The notes below the pieces were generated by a model. The model was not told the origin of the DNA. It did no database searches and saw only the letters and a list, made by a program, of their open reading frames with translations. Shown here piece by piece: positions 35,297-43,225 of a stretch of 64,000 bases of DNA. The translations under genes and the position numbers were made by a program. The DNA is from Siphonobacter aquaeclarae (GTDB lineage Bacteria > Bacteroidota > Bacteroidia > Cytophagales > Spirosomataceae). Within the stretch, counting starts at the first letter, position 1. Each line of letters starts with the position of its first letter. The stretch covers positions 675,515 through 739,514 of the forward strand of contig NZ_FNGS01000001.1 in assembly GCF_900103285.1 (NCBI RefSeq), read 5' to 3'.

Positions 35297-38137
35297 ATGC
35301 GTTTTGTTCTTCCTCTCGCGGGACTCACTTCTGTACTCGCAGCCGCTTTTCAGCCCGCTGCGCTCAATCCGGTACCTGTTGCCGAAGATTCCGTGCGCCT
35401 GTTTCTGCCGGAAGACCTGCAGGCAACAGTATGGGCCGAATCACCACAATTATTCAACCCTACGAATATCGATGTAGACTATCGTGGTCGTATCTGGGTT
35501 ACGGAAGCCGTTGATTACCGGGACTTTAACAACAAAGACCACCTCAGCCACCCCGCCGGAGAGCGGGTCGTCATCCTGGAAGATACCGACCAGGATGGCA
35601 AGGCGGATAAATCCAGCGTTTTCGTGGAAGATAAGGAGCTGGTCTCTCCTCTCGGTATTGCGGTCATCGGCAAACAGGTACTGGTTTCTGCCGCGCCGAA
35701 TCTCTTCGTTTACACCGATACCGACGGCGACGACAAAGCCGATAAAAAGGAAACATTGCTGACCGGATTCGGCGGCCTTGATCACGACCACAGCCTGCAC
35801 AGCGTAGTAGCCGGACCGGACGGGTACTGGTACTTCAATGTCGGTAACGCCGGACCGCATAACGTCACCGACCGAAGCGGCTGGACCCTCCATTCCGGTA
35901 GCCTCTACACCGGCGGCACACCCTACAATAAAACCAACAACGGCGGGCAGAAGAGTGACGACGGGCGGGTGTGGACCGGAGGACTGATGTTCCGCATCCG
36001 GCCCGACGGTACCGGCCTTCGCGTCCTCGGACACAACTTCCGCAATAGTTTCGAAACCTGCCTGGACAGCTATGGCAACATGTGGCAGAATGATAACGAT
36101 GATCAGGTGATCGCCTGCCGGACGAGCTACCTCATCGAAAACGGCAACGCCGGGTACTTTTCGGCAGATGGAAGCCGGTACTGGCAGGCCGACCGCCGGC
36201 CCGGGCAGGACGTATTCACGGCACACTGGCATCAGGACGACCCGGGCGTCATGCCCGTCCCGGAAAATACCGGAGCAGGGTCGCCCACGGGTATTGCCTT
36301 CTACGAAAGCGACTTACTGGGTCCGAAGTACCGGGGGATGCTCCTGAGTGCAGAAGCCGGTCGAAACGTAATCTATGCCTACTGGCCGCAAAAAAACGGC
36401 GCCGGTTTCGATCTGAAGCGGCATAATCTCGTCTCCTCACTGCCGGAAGACAACGTCAACTACAAGTGGAATGACAATGTCGCGGAAGACCGGCGAAAGT
36501 GGTTCCGTCCGAGCGACGTACTCGCCGGAACCGATGGCGCCCTGTATATCGCCGATTGGTATGACCCGATTGTCGGCGGCCATGCGATGCACGACAAGAA
36601 AGGCTTTGGCCGAATCTACCGGATTACGCCGAAAAACCGGAAGCTGACAGCACCCAAACTCGATTTTTCTACCCTTGACGGGCTCGAAGAAGGGCTTCGC
36701 AACCCGGCTGTGAATGTCCGGAATGCTGCTTTTACGGGTCTGGTGAAGCAGGGGAAGGCTGCGCTGCCAGTTGTTCAGCACCTGCTGAAAGATCCCAATC
36801 CGTACATACAGGCCCGGGCCATTTACCTGCTTCCGCATATCGGTGGAGATATGTCGGTCTTGCTCGGCAGTCCGGATCCTGGTATCCGTCTTGTCGCGTT
36901 TCGGGCAGTTCGCGCCACGGGCGATTTTCTTCCGGCTGCGCGCATCCTTGCGACCGATGCTGACCCTGCCGTTCGCCGGGAGGTGGCGATTTCGCTCCGC
37001 GATGTACCGCTCGATCAGTGCCAGGATATCCTGCGTGAGCTTTCCCGCCGGTTTGACGGAAAAGATGACTGGATGCGGGTCGCGATGGGTACGGCACTCG
37101 ACGGCAGCAAAGCCGGGGCGTTTTATCCGGAACTGCTGAAACTCTTTCCGCAACCGCCGGAAAAATGGCCCTTGCCGCTTGCCAGACTGGTTTTTGAAAC
37201 CCACCCGGTAGCTGCGATTCCGGCGTTGAAGGCCCGCGCGGGGTCTTCAGCCGTACCGGCCGGCCAGCGAAAGCAGGCACTGACCGCCCTCGCATTTATC
37301 CGGACGCGCCCGGCTGCCGAAGCCATGGTGGCGTTAAGCAAAAGCCCTCTCCCCGATGTAGCCGAACAGGCGCTTTGGTGGCTGAATTTCCGGAAGACGA
37401 ACGACTGGGCTGATCTCGTCGACTGGAAAGAAACCACCGCGCAGCTTTCCCCCGCTCACCAGAAGATGCTGAAGCTTCAGGTGGAAGTCACGGGCGAACA
37501 TACGATGGATGAACGCAGCGCAGCAGCGCTGGAAATGGCCAAAGACCCGATCGGCGGGAAGATGCTGGTTGGCCTGGCAGCCGAAAACCGCTTACCCGGT
37601 CCGCTCAGGAAAGCGATCGGAAAGAAGATTTTTGAAAACCCTGACGCAAGTGTCCGTACACTGGCAAGCGATTATTTTCCACGGGAAGGCAGAAACTATT
37701 CAGTCGATATCATTGCCAGACGGGCTCCCGACCCCTCCCGCGGTAAAATGCTGTTCGAAAAAAATTGCACGACCTGTCATAAGCACGGTACAACAGGCGC
37801 TGAAATCGGGCCGGATCTGAGCACAATCCACCAAAAAATGGATCGACTGGCCCTGATTGATGCCGTAGTCAATCCGTCCGCAGCGCTTGTATTCGGATAT
37901 GAACCCTGGCTGATTACTACCCGCAAGGGCGATACGATTTATGGTTTTCTGGTGAGCGACGGGGCGACGGTCGTTCTCCGCGACGCCGCCGGCAAACAGA
38001 TCGCCATCCGGAAAGACCAGATCAAAGACCGTAAAGCTCTCAAAACCAGCCTGATGCCTGACCCGGCCGCACTTGGTTTATCGGAAGACGATATTTCCGA
38101 TATTACCGGCTACCTGCTCAGCTTTCAAAAGCATTGA
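35297..38137 (+). CDS. PVC-type dehydrogenase: beta-propeller, HEAT repeats and cytochrome c
   Basis: Exported 946-residue oxidoreductase of the membrane-bound dehydrogenase/haem-binding type common in Planctomycetes and Bacteroidota. A signal peptide (MRFVLPLAGLTSVLAAAF) leads to a six-bladed propeller at about 40-440 (NPTNIDVDYRGRIWVTEAVD, VVILEDTDQDGKADKSSVF, GTDGALYIADWYDPIVGG). HEAT-like helical repeats occupy about 470-800 (NPAVNVRNAAFTGLVKQGK). The C-terminal cytochrome domain has CTTCH (about 833-837) and the typical INAVVNPSAALVFGYEP-like sequence (here DAVVNPSAALVFGYEP). The start at 35297 follows the isomerase stop by 4 bases. Flanking TIM-barrel proteins suggest oxidation of a sugar or polyol followed by isomerisation, outside the cytoplasm. 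Confidence 0.88.
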   Translation: MRFVLPLAGLTSVLAAAFQPAALNPVPVAEDSVRLFLPEDLQATVWAESPQLFNPTNIDVDYRGRIWVTEAVDYRDFNNKDHLSHPAGERVVILEDTDQDGKADKSSVFVEDKELVSPLGIAVIGKQVLVSAAPNLFVYTDTDGDDKADKKETLLTGFGGLDHDHSLHSVVAGPDGYWYFNVGNAGPHNVTDRSGWTLHSGSLYTGGTPYNKTNNGGQKSDDGRVWTGGLMFRIRPDGTGLRVLGHNFRNSFETCLDSYGNMWQNDNDDQVIACRTSYLIENGNAGYFSADGSRYWQADRRPGQDVFTAHWHQDDPGVMPVPENTGAGSPTGIAFYESDLLGPKYRGMLLSAEAGRNVIYAYWPQKNGAGFDLKRHNLVSSLPEDNVNYKWNDNVAEDRRKWFRPSDVLAGTDGALYIADWYDPIVGGHAMHDKKGFGRIYRITPKNRKLTAPKLDFSTLDGLEEGLRNPAVNVRNAAFTGLVKQGKAALPVVQHLLKDPNPYIQARAIYLLPHIGGDMSVLLGSPDPGIRLVAFRAVRATGDFLPAARILATDADPAVRREVAISLRDVPLDQCQDILRELSRRFDGKDDWMRVAMGTALDGSKAGAFYPELLKLFPQPPEKWPLPLARLVFETHPVAAIPALKARAGSSAVPAGQRKQALTALAFIRTRPAAEAMVALSKSPLPDVAEQALWWLNFRKTNDWADLVDWKETTAQLSPAHQKMLKLQVEVTGEHTMDERSAAALEMAKDPIGGKMLVGLAAENRLPGPLRKAIGKKIFENPDASVRTLASDYFPREGRNYSVDIIARRAPDPSRGKMLFEKNCTTCHKHGTTGAEIGPDLSTIHQKMDRLALIDAVVNPSAALVFGYEPWLITTRKGDTIYGFLVSDGATVVLRDAAGKQIAIRKDQIKDRKALKTSLMPDPAALGLSEDDISDITGYLLSFQKH

Positions 38138-38138
38138 T

Positions 38139-39026
38139 ATGAACAGACGACATTTTCTTGCAACCGTCCCGGCGATGGCGGCGCTTTCTGCCTGGTCGGC
38201 CGAATGGCCCATAGGCTGCAACCAATATGCCTGGGGAACATTTTACCGGCGGGAGAAAAAAGACTGGGACGCCGACCTGGATGCCTCCCTTGCCGCTTTT
38301 GCTTCCAGCGGGCTGACGGCCTACGAGCCGAGTATCACCCGACCGGAACAGATCAGCCGTCTCATTCCCCTTCTCCAAAAGCACCGGCTGACGATGCCCT
38401 CGCTGTATGTCAATACGCTGTTGCACAAGGAGCAGGAGGCGAAGCAGTCCGTCGACGACGTACTCGCGATTGCCCGCGAAGCCCGGAAGGCCGACGCACG
38501 GATCGTGGTCACCAACCCGAGCCCGATCAAATGGGGTGGTCCGGAAAACAAAAGCGATTCAGAACTGATGACGCAGGCCCGCTACCTGGACGACCTCGGC
38601 GCCCGGTTGCGGTCTGAAGGTATGACGCTCGCCTACCACACCCATGACGTGGAATTACGGGCTGCCGGCCGGGAATTTCACCACATGATGCTGGCGACAG
38701 ATCCCGCGCACGTACATCTGTGCCTGGATGCCCACTGGGTGTACCGCGGTTCGGGAAATTCGCAGGTTGCGTTGTTTGACATCGTCGAACTTTATGGCAA
38801 GCGGATCGCCGCCGTACACCTCCGGCAGTCGGTGGGCGGTACCTGGTTGGAAGCCTTTCAGGCGGAGGGAGATATTGATTACAAACGACTGAGCGATCGG
38901 TTCCGGGATTTAAAAATCCACCCCTATCTTGTTCTGGAACAGTGCCTGGAGGCGGCGTCTCCCAATACCCTGAATGCCGTCGCCGCGCACCGGGAAGACC
39001 TTCGGAACGTCAGGAACCTATTCTGA
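38139..39026 (+). CDS. Second secreted sugar phosphate isomerase/epimerase-like TIM barrel protein
   Basis: 295-residue TIM-barrel protein (AP_endonuc_2 superfamily) with a likely Tat or Sec signal (NRRHFLATVPAMAALSAWSA). Metal-ligand candidates are visible at the ends of strands: GMTLAYHTHDVEL (His), VHLCLDAHWVYRG (Asp, His), RIAAVHLRQS (His) and HPYLVLEQCLE (Glu). It differs clearly from the isomerase-like gene at 34453, so the two are not a recent duplication. The ATG is 1 base after the dehydrogenase stop, implying tight coupling. It probably acts in the same extracytoplasmic sugar pathway. Confidence 0.85.
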   Translation: MNRRHFLATVPAMAALSAWSAEWPIGCNQYAWGTFYRREKKDWDADLDASLAAFASSGLTAYEPSITRPEQISRLIPLLQKHRLTMPSLYVNTLLHKEQEAKQSVDDVLAIAREARKADARIVVTNPSPIKWGGPENKSDSELMTQARYLDDLGARLRSEGMTLAYHTHDVELRAAGREFHHMMLATDPAHVHLCLDAHWVYRGSGNSQVALFDIVELYGKRIAAVHLRQSVGGTWLEAFQAEGDIDYKRLSDRFRDLKIHPYLVLEQCLEAASPNTLNAVAAHREDLRNVRNLF

Positions 39027-39036
39027 TCGTAAGCAC

Positions 39037-40020
39037 ATGGAAATCTCCAGTCTGCTGGATGTCGCGCTCAGCCTCGTCTTTATCTTCTTTGTCTTCAGCC
39101 TGTTCGTGTCAGGGACGGTTGAGTTCCTCAATTCGCTGGTTGAAAAGCGTGCGGAACTGCTCAAAGAATCGCTGGGTAAACTAGTGTCGGCCAGTCAGCT
39201 GGCTGCGTTCTACGACCATCCGCTGGTTCACGTAAAAAGCGGGAAAAAGCCTATTTCTTACTTGTCGGGGCGTTCTTTTTCGACCGTCGTACTGGATCTT
39301 CTTGCCAAAGAAACCGGCGCGTCTGCGCTGGGGTCCTACGCGTTTTTCCAGGAGCTGAGAAAAGCTGCGCAGACCGCAGTACCGGCGGCAGGTTCGTTGC
39401 TGGCGTTTGTACAGCCTTTTCTCCGGGAGGCGTCGGGTTTTGAGGATTTTGAACGGCGGCTCGAAACCTGGTACGACGGCTACATGGAGCAGGTGTCGGG
39501 CTGGTTCAAACAGTACGCGCAACGGATAGTCCGGATCGTGGCAGTGGTGATAACGCTTTTCTTCAACCTGGATACGATCCACCTGACGCAGCGGTTGCTG
39601 AACGATGACACGCTGCGCGCCCGGCTCGTCTCCGAGGCGGAGCGAGTTGCAGCCCGTTCCGACGCTGCCCTCGGCCAGGACGCGTCTTTCCGCTCCTATT
39701 TGGCAGGCCGGCTGCCCGACGTCGTAACGGCCGATGGCGCCATACGCACGGATCTCACTGCCATGCAACAGGTACAGGTCCGGGCCACCTACCTTCAGTA
39801 TCTCAAGGACAACGTGGAAGGATTCAGCCTTCCGGTAGGCTGGAAGTTCCGGCCGGGTTCGTCTTTCGGAGACGGCTGCAGCCAGGTATTGCATGCCTTC
39901 GCGAGCTGGAGCCTGCTCGGCTGGGTACTTACCGCTACGGCGCTCAGCTTCGGGGCCCCGTTCTGGTTTGATCTGCTGGTGCGGCTGGTCAATATCCGGA
40001 ACGTTGGTAACAAGCCATAG
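39037..40020 (+). CDS. Conserved membrane protein of unknown function
   Basis: 327 residues with a hydrophobic segment near each end and one in the middle: VALSLVFIFFVFSLFVSG (7-25), IVRIVAVVITLFFNLDTIHL (about 165-183) and SWSLLGWVLTATALSFGAPF (about 292-311). The region between the first two is soluble and helical (about 40-150), and that between the last two contains about 110 soluble residues. The C-terminal motif GAPFWFDLLVRLVNIRNVG looks conserved in a broadly distributed family of unannotated proteins. No enzyme motif is seen. It follows the isomerase by 10 bases and may be cotranscribed with it, though its theme differs. Confidence 0.7.
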   Translation: MEISSLLDVALSLVFIFFVFSLFVSGTVEFLNSLVEKRAELLKESLGKLVSASQLAAFYDHPLVHVKSGKKPISYLSGRSFSTVVLDLLAKETGASALGSYAFFQELRKAAQTAVPAAGSLLAFVQPFLREASGFEDFERRLETWYDGYMEQVSGWFKQYAQRIVRIVAVVITLFFNLDTIHLTQRLLNDDTLRARLVSEAERVAARSDAALGQDASFRSYLAGRLPDVVTADGAIRTDLTAMQQVQVRATYLQYLKDNVEGFSLPVGWKFRPGSSFGDGCSQVLHAFASWSLLGWVLTATALSFGAPFWFDLLVRLVNIRNVGNKP

Positions 40021-40035
40021 AACTCCGGTATCCGG

Positions 40036-40066
40036 AGCAAAACAAAAGGCCGGCAAGAAGCCGGCC
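40036..40066 (-). terminator. Terminator after the fatty acid hydroxylase-family gene
   Basis: GGCCGGC (40048-40054) pairs with GCCGGCC (40060-40066) around AAGAA. On the minus strand the stem is followed by TTTTGTTTTGC. It lies 4 bases beyond the stop of the gene at 40071-41075. Confidence 0.8.
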
Positions 40067-40070
40067 CTGA

Positions 40071-41075
40071 CTATCCCTCTACTGCGGCGGACTGATCATG
40101 CTGCAGGTATTCCCGCTTGACGACATTCGCCGTTTTGTGGTCGCCGGTATGGCTCCAGCCCGGAGGCATTACGATGTAGAGCAGTTTATTTTTCAGCCCC
40201 GGTGCACGGTATACGTCTTTCCCTAGGGCAATGAATTCCCCGAAATAGGCATCCATGAAATCGCCGGATTTCATAGGCCGGGTAATGCCATATTCGATTT
40301 TCACCTCCTTCAATTCCGGTTGCAGCGTTCCGAACGCTCTGTCCCAGATATTGAGCAGGTTACAGAAGTTGGTATCCATGTACACCGGGTTGCGGGCGTG
40401 GTGCACGCGGTGGTGGGACGGCGTCAGGATAATCCGGTTGAAGAAGCCCATACGGCCGTCTTTCATCAGGTTTTCGCCAACGTGGATAATCGTTCCCCAG
40501 GTACCGTCAATTGCCATGATCAGGAAAAGCATCGGCGGTGTGACGCCGAGAAAAATACAGATCGAGGTACGAATGACGTCCGCGTAAGGTCCTTCCAGGA
40601 AAAAGTGCGCGTGTGCCACCGACAGGTTCATTCCTTCCGGCGCGTGGTGCGTGGAATGCAGGCACCAGAACAGCCTCACTTTATGGCCGTAATAGTGGTA
40701 GACGAAGTGCGCCAGTTCCCAGACGATGTATCCGTAGATAAACCAGTACCAGGTCATGCTGGTCTTCAGGAGCGAAATCGGTTCAAAAACGCCGATGCAA
40801 AATGTCACCGCGGCGATGGAGATAAACCGGGAGACGACGCGGTTGAAGATGTACGTCAGCAGGGATATCCGGTAGTGCCTGAAATCGAAGTTCTTCTCGA
40901 TCAGCCCCCGGATGATCTCAATCACCAGTAAGACAGGGATTACCGGGCGGATGGCGGTAAAAAATCCGTCTTTCGTCAGCAGAACGGAGTAATCGCCCGA
41001 CTGAATGATCTTGATCAGGCCTTCGAAACCGAAAAATCCCGTAAACTCCCGGTACAGGGTTTCCAGAAATTCCAT
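40071..41075 (-). CDS. Sterol desaturase/fatty acid hydroxylase family membrane protein
   Basis: Integral membrane di-iron enzyme family that hydroxylates or desaturates lipids. The 334 residues hold four or more hydrophobic segments and the histidine clusters of the superfamily: HFVYHYYGHKVR, CLHSTHHAPEGMN, AHAHF and TPSHHRVHHARNP. The signature GYIVWELAHFVYHY precedes the first cluster. Likely substrates in Bacteroidota include sphingolipid, carotenoid or alkylglycerol-type lipids; the sequence does not tell which. The gene is monocistronic, convergent with the membrane protein gene and divergent from the ECF sigma gene. Confidence 0.88.
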   Translation of the reverse strand: MEFLETLYREFTGFFGFEGLIKIIQSGDYSVLLTKDGFFTAIRPVIPVLLVIEIIRGLIEKNFDFRHYRISLLTYIFNRVVSRFISIAAVTFCIGVFEPISLLKTSMTWYWFIYGYIVWELAHFVYHYYGHKVRLFWCLHSTHHAPEGMNLSVAHAHFFLEGPYADVIRTSICIFLGVTPPMLFLIMAIDGTWGTIIHVGENLMKDGRMGFFNRIILTPSHHRVHHARNPVYMDTNFCNLLNIWDRAFGTLQPELKEVKIEYGITRPMKSGDFMDAYFGEFIALGKDVYRAPGLKNKLLYIVMPPGWSHTGDHKTANVVKREYLQHDQSAAVEG

Positions 41076-41194
41076 AGTTGGTATAGTATCAGAGATGTTG
41101 AAATGTTATTCGAAATGCATTTAAAGTTACACATCTTCACCTGCTTCTTTGCAACCAAATTGGACCGATTGGGAAAAATATATCAATATTCAAC

Positions 41195-41202
41195 TATCTT
41201 TG
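41195..41202 (+). promoter_or_regulatory. -7 promoter box upstream of the ECF sigma gene
   Basis: TATCTTTG matches TAnnTTTG exactly and points toward the sigma gene, whose ATG lies about 120 bases downstream. The surrounding 249-base gap between divergent genes is AT-rich. A TTGG at 41169 is a poor -33 candidate because the spacing is too long. Confidence 0.5.
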
Positions 41203-41324
41203 GACACAATGGTACAACTCCTCCGGGCGGTAGTCGCAGGTAGTATCATTAGGGGTACTCTGGTCAACGGCCGTCTTTTCTGCCCGATGCTTTTTCTCCC
41301 TACCTACTACGTTCCCGTCCCCTG

Positions 41325-41924
41325 ATGAAAACCGATTGGCATACCAGCGATGACATTCAACTCTGGAATCAGTTCCGGAAAGGAGACGCCGATGCCTTTG
41401 CCGGGCTGTATCAGCGGTATGTCGGGGTACTGTACAATTACGGGTATCACTTTCTGGCCGATGCGGCGGAAGTGGAGGATGCGATTCAGGAGCTCTTTAT
41501 CGACCTCTGGAGGCTGCGGGAAAATCTCTCGGAAACGACTTCCGTCAAATTTTACCTCTTCCGGTCGCTTCGCCGGCGGATTCGCCAGGTATCCGAGGGT
41601 CGCAGTCTGACCGTGCAGATTCCGGACTCGCCGTCTTCCGATCACGCAATTCCTTCCTATGAAGCGGATTATATCTTTCAGGAACAGCATACGCTCGATC
41701 TCCACCGTCTCCGGGAAGTACTCCTGCAACTGCCGGCGCGGCAGCATGAAGCCATCCGCCTCCGCTTCTTTGATGATTTTTCCTGGGAGCAGGTCGCTCT
41801 GATTATGCAGATGAACGAGCAGTCGGTCCGCAACCTCATTCAGCGCGCCCTGCGCAAACTAAAAGAGCTTTTCGGTCTGCTGGCGGCTTTTCTGCCTCTC
41901 CTCATGTATCCGGGACTTTCGTGA
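41325..41924 (+). CDS. ECF RNA polymerase sigma factor (FecI-like)
   Basis: 199-residue extracytoplasmic-function sigma factor. Region 2 is seen in DADAFAGLYQRYVGVLYNYG and EVEDAIQELFIDLWRLREN, and region 4 in LPARQHEAIRLRFFDDFSWE and VALIMQMNEQSVRNLIQRAL. The end carries a hydrophobic tail. It is followed by a FecR-type anti-sigma gene and a SusC/SusD pair with an STN domain. This is the standard cell-surface signalling order: ligand binding by SusC frees the sigma factor from FecR, which then transcribes the transport genes. Confidence 0.95.
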   Translation: MKTDWHTSDDIQLWNQFRKGDADAFAGLYQRYVGVLYNYGYHFLADAAEVEDAIQELFIDLWRLRENLSETTSVKFYLFRSLRRRIRQVSEGRSLTVQIPDSPSSDHAIPSYEADYIFQEQHTLDLHRLREVLLQLPARQHEAIRLRFFDDFSWEQVALIMQMNEQSVRNLIQRALRKLKELFGLLAAFLPLLMYPGLS

Positions 41925-41997
41925 GATTTTTTTTTCAGAATAAGTGAGTTAAAAAAAAGTTTTCCTGCTTTGGTACCCTCGTAAGGCTTTCAAAACG

Positions 41998-43065
41998 ATG
42001 TCGTATCAAGACGCAGAAGACTTCTGGGAGGATGATTCCTTTGTTGCCTGGGTTCGTCAGGGGCATGATTCTTCTTTCTGGGAAGACTATTTCCGGCAGC
42101 ATCCGGAGAAGAAAATAGTAGCTGAACAGGCAAAAGCGCTGATTCTCGCTGCCTCGACCCTGCCGGAAGTACGCCCGGCCGAACCACAGGTAGACCGCAT
42201 GTGGCAACACATCGAGCGCGGTATGCATCCGGCACCACCGAGACGTCTGTTTGGCGCGACCGGCTGGGCTGCCGCTGCCTGCCTCCTCGTCCTGTTTTTC
42301 ACCTCATTCTATTTTTACTTCCGCCCCCGTGCTTCCGTGTACCGGGAACTGGTCAGCCAGGCCGGGACTTCGCTCCTGGAAACGGTCAATGAAACCGACC
42401 GTACCCAACAGGTACGGCTGGCAGATGGCAGTACGGTTGACCTGGCGCCGGGCAGCCGTATCAGCTATGCCGCTGATTTTAAGGAACTTCCGAGACGGGA
42501 GGTCTACCTGACCGGAAATGCCTTTTTTACGGTGACAAAAAATCCCCGGCAGCCTTTTCTGGTGTATTCCGGGACTGTCGTAACGAAGGTCCTCGGGACC
42601 AGTTTCTCCGTCGAAACGTCGGAAAACGACCGGCAGGTGACGGTGAAAGTACGAACGGGTCGGGTATCTGTTTTCTCGCGTACCGATCCGGAGGCAGAAC
42701 AGAAGACAACGGACCGCCAGCTTACCGGTATTGTCCTCACACCCAATCAGCAACTCACCTTTGACGGAAGCGACAAACCGGCAGGGCGCACGCTGGTCGA
42801 ACGACCGCAACTGCTCCCCACGGCGGCAACCTCCGATTTTGAATTCGATAATGTTCCGGCGCCGGAGATTTTCCGGAAACTGGAACAGGCGTATGGCGTC
42901 ACGATCGTCTTCGACGAAACGCTGTTGCAGCATTGCCGGCTGACAGCGTCGCTGAAAGACGAATCCCTGCAGGACAAGATCCAATTGCTTTGCCAGGGAC
43001 TTGACGCCCGGTACGAGCTTGTCGACGGGCAGATTGTGATTACCGCGAAAGGTTGTTCACCCTGA
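41998..43065 (+). CDS. FecR-family anti-sigma factor
   Basis: Inner membrane anti-sigma factor of 355 residues. The N-terminal cytoplasmic part (DDSFVAWVRQGHDSSFWEDY) should bind the sigma factor. One membrane segment follows at about 83-103 (TGWAAAACLLVLFFTSFYF). The periplasmic FecR domain is at about 120-225 (QVRLADGSTVDLAPGSRISY, REVYLTGNAFFTVTKNP, TKVLGTSFSVE). The C-terminal DUF4974-like region (FDNVPAPEIFRKLEQAYGV, about 282-350) receives the signal from the STN domain of SusC. It partners the ECF sigma factor encoded just before it and the SusC protein after it. Confidence 0.95.
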   Translation: MSYQDAEDFWEDDSFVAWVRQGHDSSFWEDYFRQHPEKKIVAEQAKALILAASTLPEVRPAEPQVDRMWQHIERGMHPAPPRRLFGATGWAAAACLLVLFFTSFYFYFRPRASVYRELVSQAGTSLLETVNETDRTQQVRLADGSTVDLAPGSRISYAADFKELPRREVYLTGNAFFTVTKNPRQPFLVYSGTVVTKVLGTSFSVETSENDRQVTVKVRTGRVSVFSRTDPEAEQKTTDRQLTGIVLTPNQQLTFDGSDKPAGRTLVERPQLLPTAATSDFEFDNVPAPEIFRKLEQAYGVTIVFDETLLQHCRLTASLKDESLQDKIQLLCQGLDARYELVDGQIVITAKGCSP

Positions 43066-43225
43066 AAATCCTCTTCTATGACTTCCTGATTCCCTTTTTC
43101 AAAAAAGAAGGCCGGTCATTTGCCTCATGACCGACCCTGTTCCCCAAACGATTGCCGTCGTCGTCCCTTGCCGGGGACCATGGGGAGTTTTTGCCTTTTC
43201 CTCAAAAACAAAAACAAGTAAATGT

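Noticed and set aside
43111-43137. Hairpin CGGTCAT...ATGACCG upstream of the SusC gene as a terminator
   Set aside because: The stem is only 7 bases and no T run follows on either strand.
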